NCBI GenBank assembly: GCA_002633005.1
Contig: NMRA01000239.1
Coordinates: forward strand, 189,534-236,255
DNA length: 46,722 bases
Reading direction: 5' to 3'
Source: Phoronis australis
Lineage: Eukaryota; Phoronida; Phoronidae
Under the pieces are notes generated by a model. It ran no database searches. It worked only from the letters and a program-made list of their open reading frames with translations, and was not told the DNA's origin. Shown piece after piece: positions 46,631-46,722 of the stretch. Position 1 is the stretch's first letter. Each line of letters begins with the position of its first letter. The position numbers and the translations under genes are program-made.

Positions 46631-46722
46631 CCGCGGATCCAGGATTTTGAGTTGGGGGGGGGGGCAAGGCAGTAGAATAATAGCTAGAATTTTGCCCGTC
46701 AGACATTCGCACCCCCGAACTG
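46631..46722. mobile_element. same element, copy 2, cut by window end
   Basis: CGCGGATCCAGGATTTTGAG, poly-G, then CAGACATTCGCACCCCCGAA matches copy 1 in the same orientation. It runs off the window. Confidence 0.65.

Overview
The window looks like intron-rich metazoan nuclear DNA, most likely from a marine invertebrate deuterostome. I cannot tell cephalochordate, hemichordate and echinoderm apart from the sequence alone. The reasons are GT-AG split genes with vertebrate-recognisable protein families, introns of roughly 0.2 to 5 kb crowded with short inverted-repeat (MITE-like) elements, tRNA-derived SINE-like copies, a decayed non-LTR reverse transcriptase, and receptor-type proteins built from sushi and GCC2/GCC3 modules. 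No prokaryotic features were seen.

Region 1 (about 1,140-13,300, + strand) is the 3' part of ERCC6L (PICH), a SNF2-family DNA translocase that works on ultrafine anaphase bridges. Thirteen exons join in one continuous frame of 927 codons, from just upstream of the C-terminal helicase lobe to a C-terminal TPR-like end, followed by a 3'UTR with AATAAA at 13,277. The N-terminal exons lie before base 1.

Region 2 (about 14,200-25,021, perhaps to 29,212, - strand) converges on ERCC6L. It encodes a small single-pass membrane protein with an extraordinarily cysteine-rich, probably cytosolic tail. I do not recognise the family. All its exons are phase 0. It has two homologous alternative terminal exons: one (14,895-15,005) gives a short tail, the other (18,308-18,733) gives a long Gly/Tyr/Pro/Arg repeat tail. 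Two possible microexons (18 and 21 nt) fit the frame. A signal-peptide exon was not found.

Region 3 (34,605-40,105, - strand) is the 3' part of a receptor-like gene: a sushi-type module, an unrecognised domain of about 150 residues, three cysteine-rich GCC2/GCC3 (ephrin-receptor-like) segments, a Gly/His/Asn linker, a transmembrane helix and a short basic tail. Seven exons join in one frame of 386 codons. Its 5' exons were not identified.

The rest (about 25.2-34.5 kb, 40.1-46.7 kb and the large introns) is mostly repeat-derived. It holds a tandem array with a period of about 150 bp and an inverted relative elsewhere, several TIR/foldback families present in two or more copies, a 40-bp satellite at two loci, minisatellites in introns, and GC-rich repeats at the right edge. 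A candidate CpG-rich promoter with an AAGATGGCGG motif lies near 42,800.
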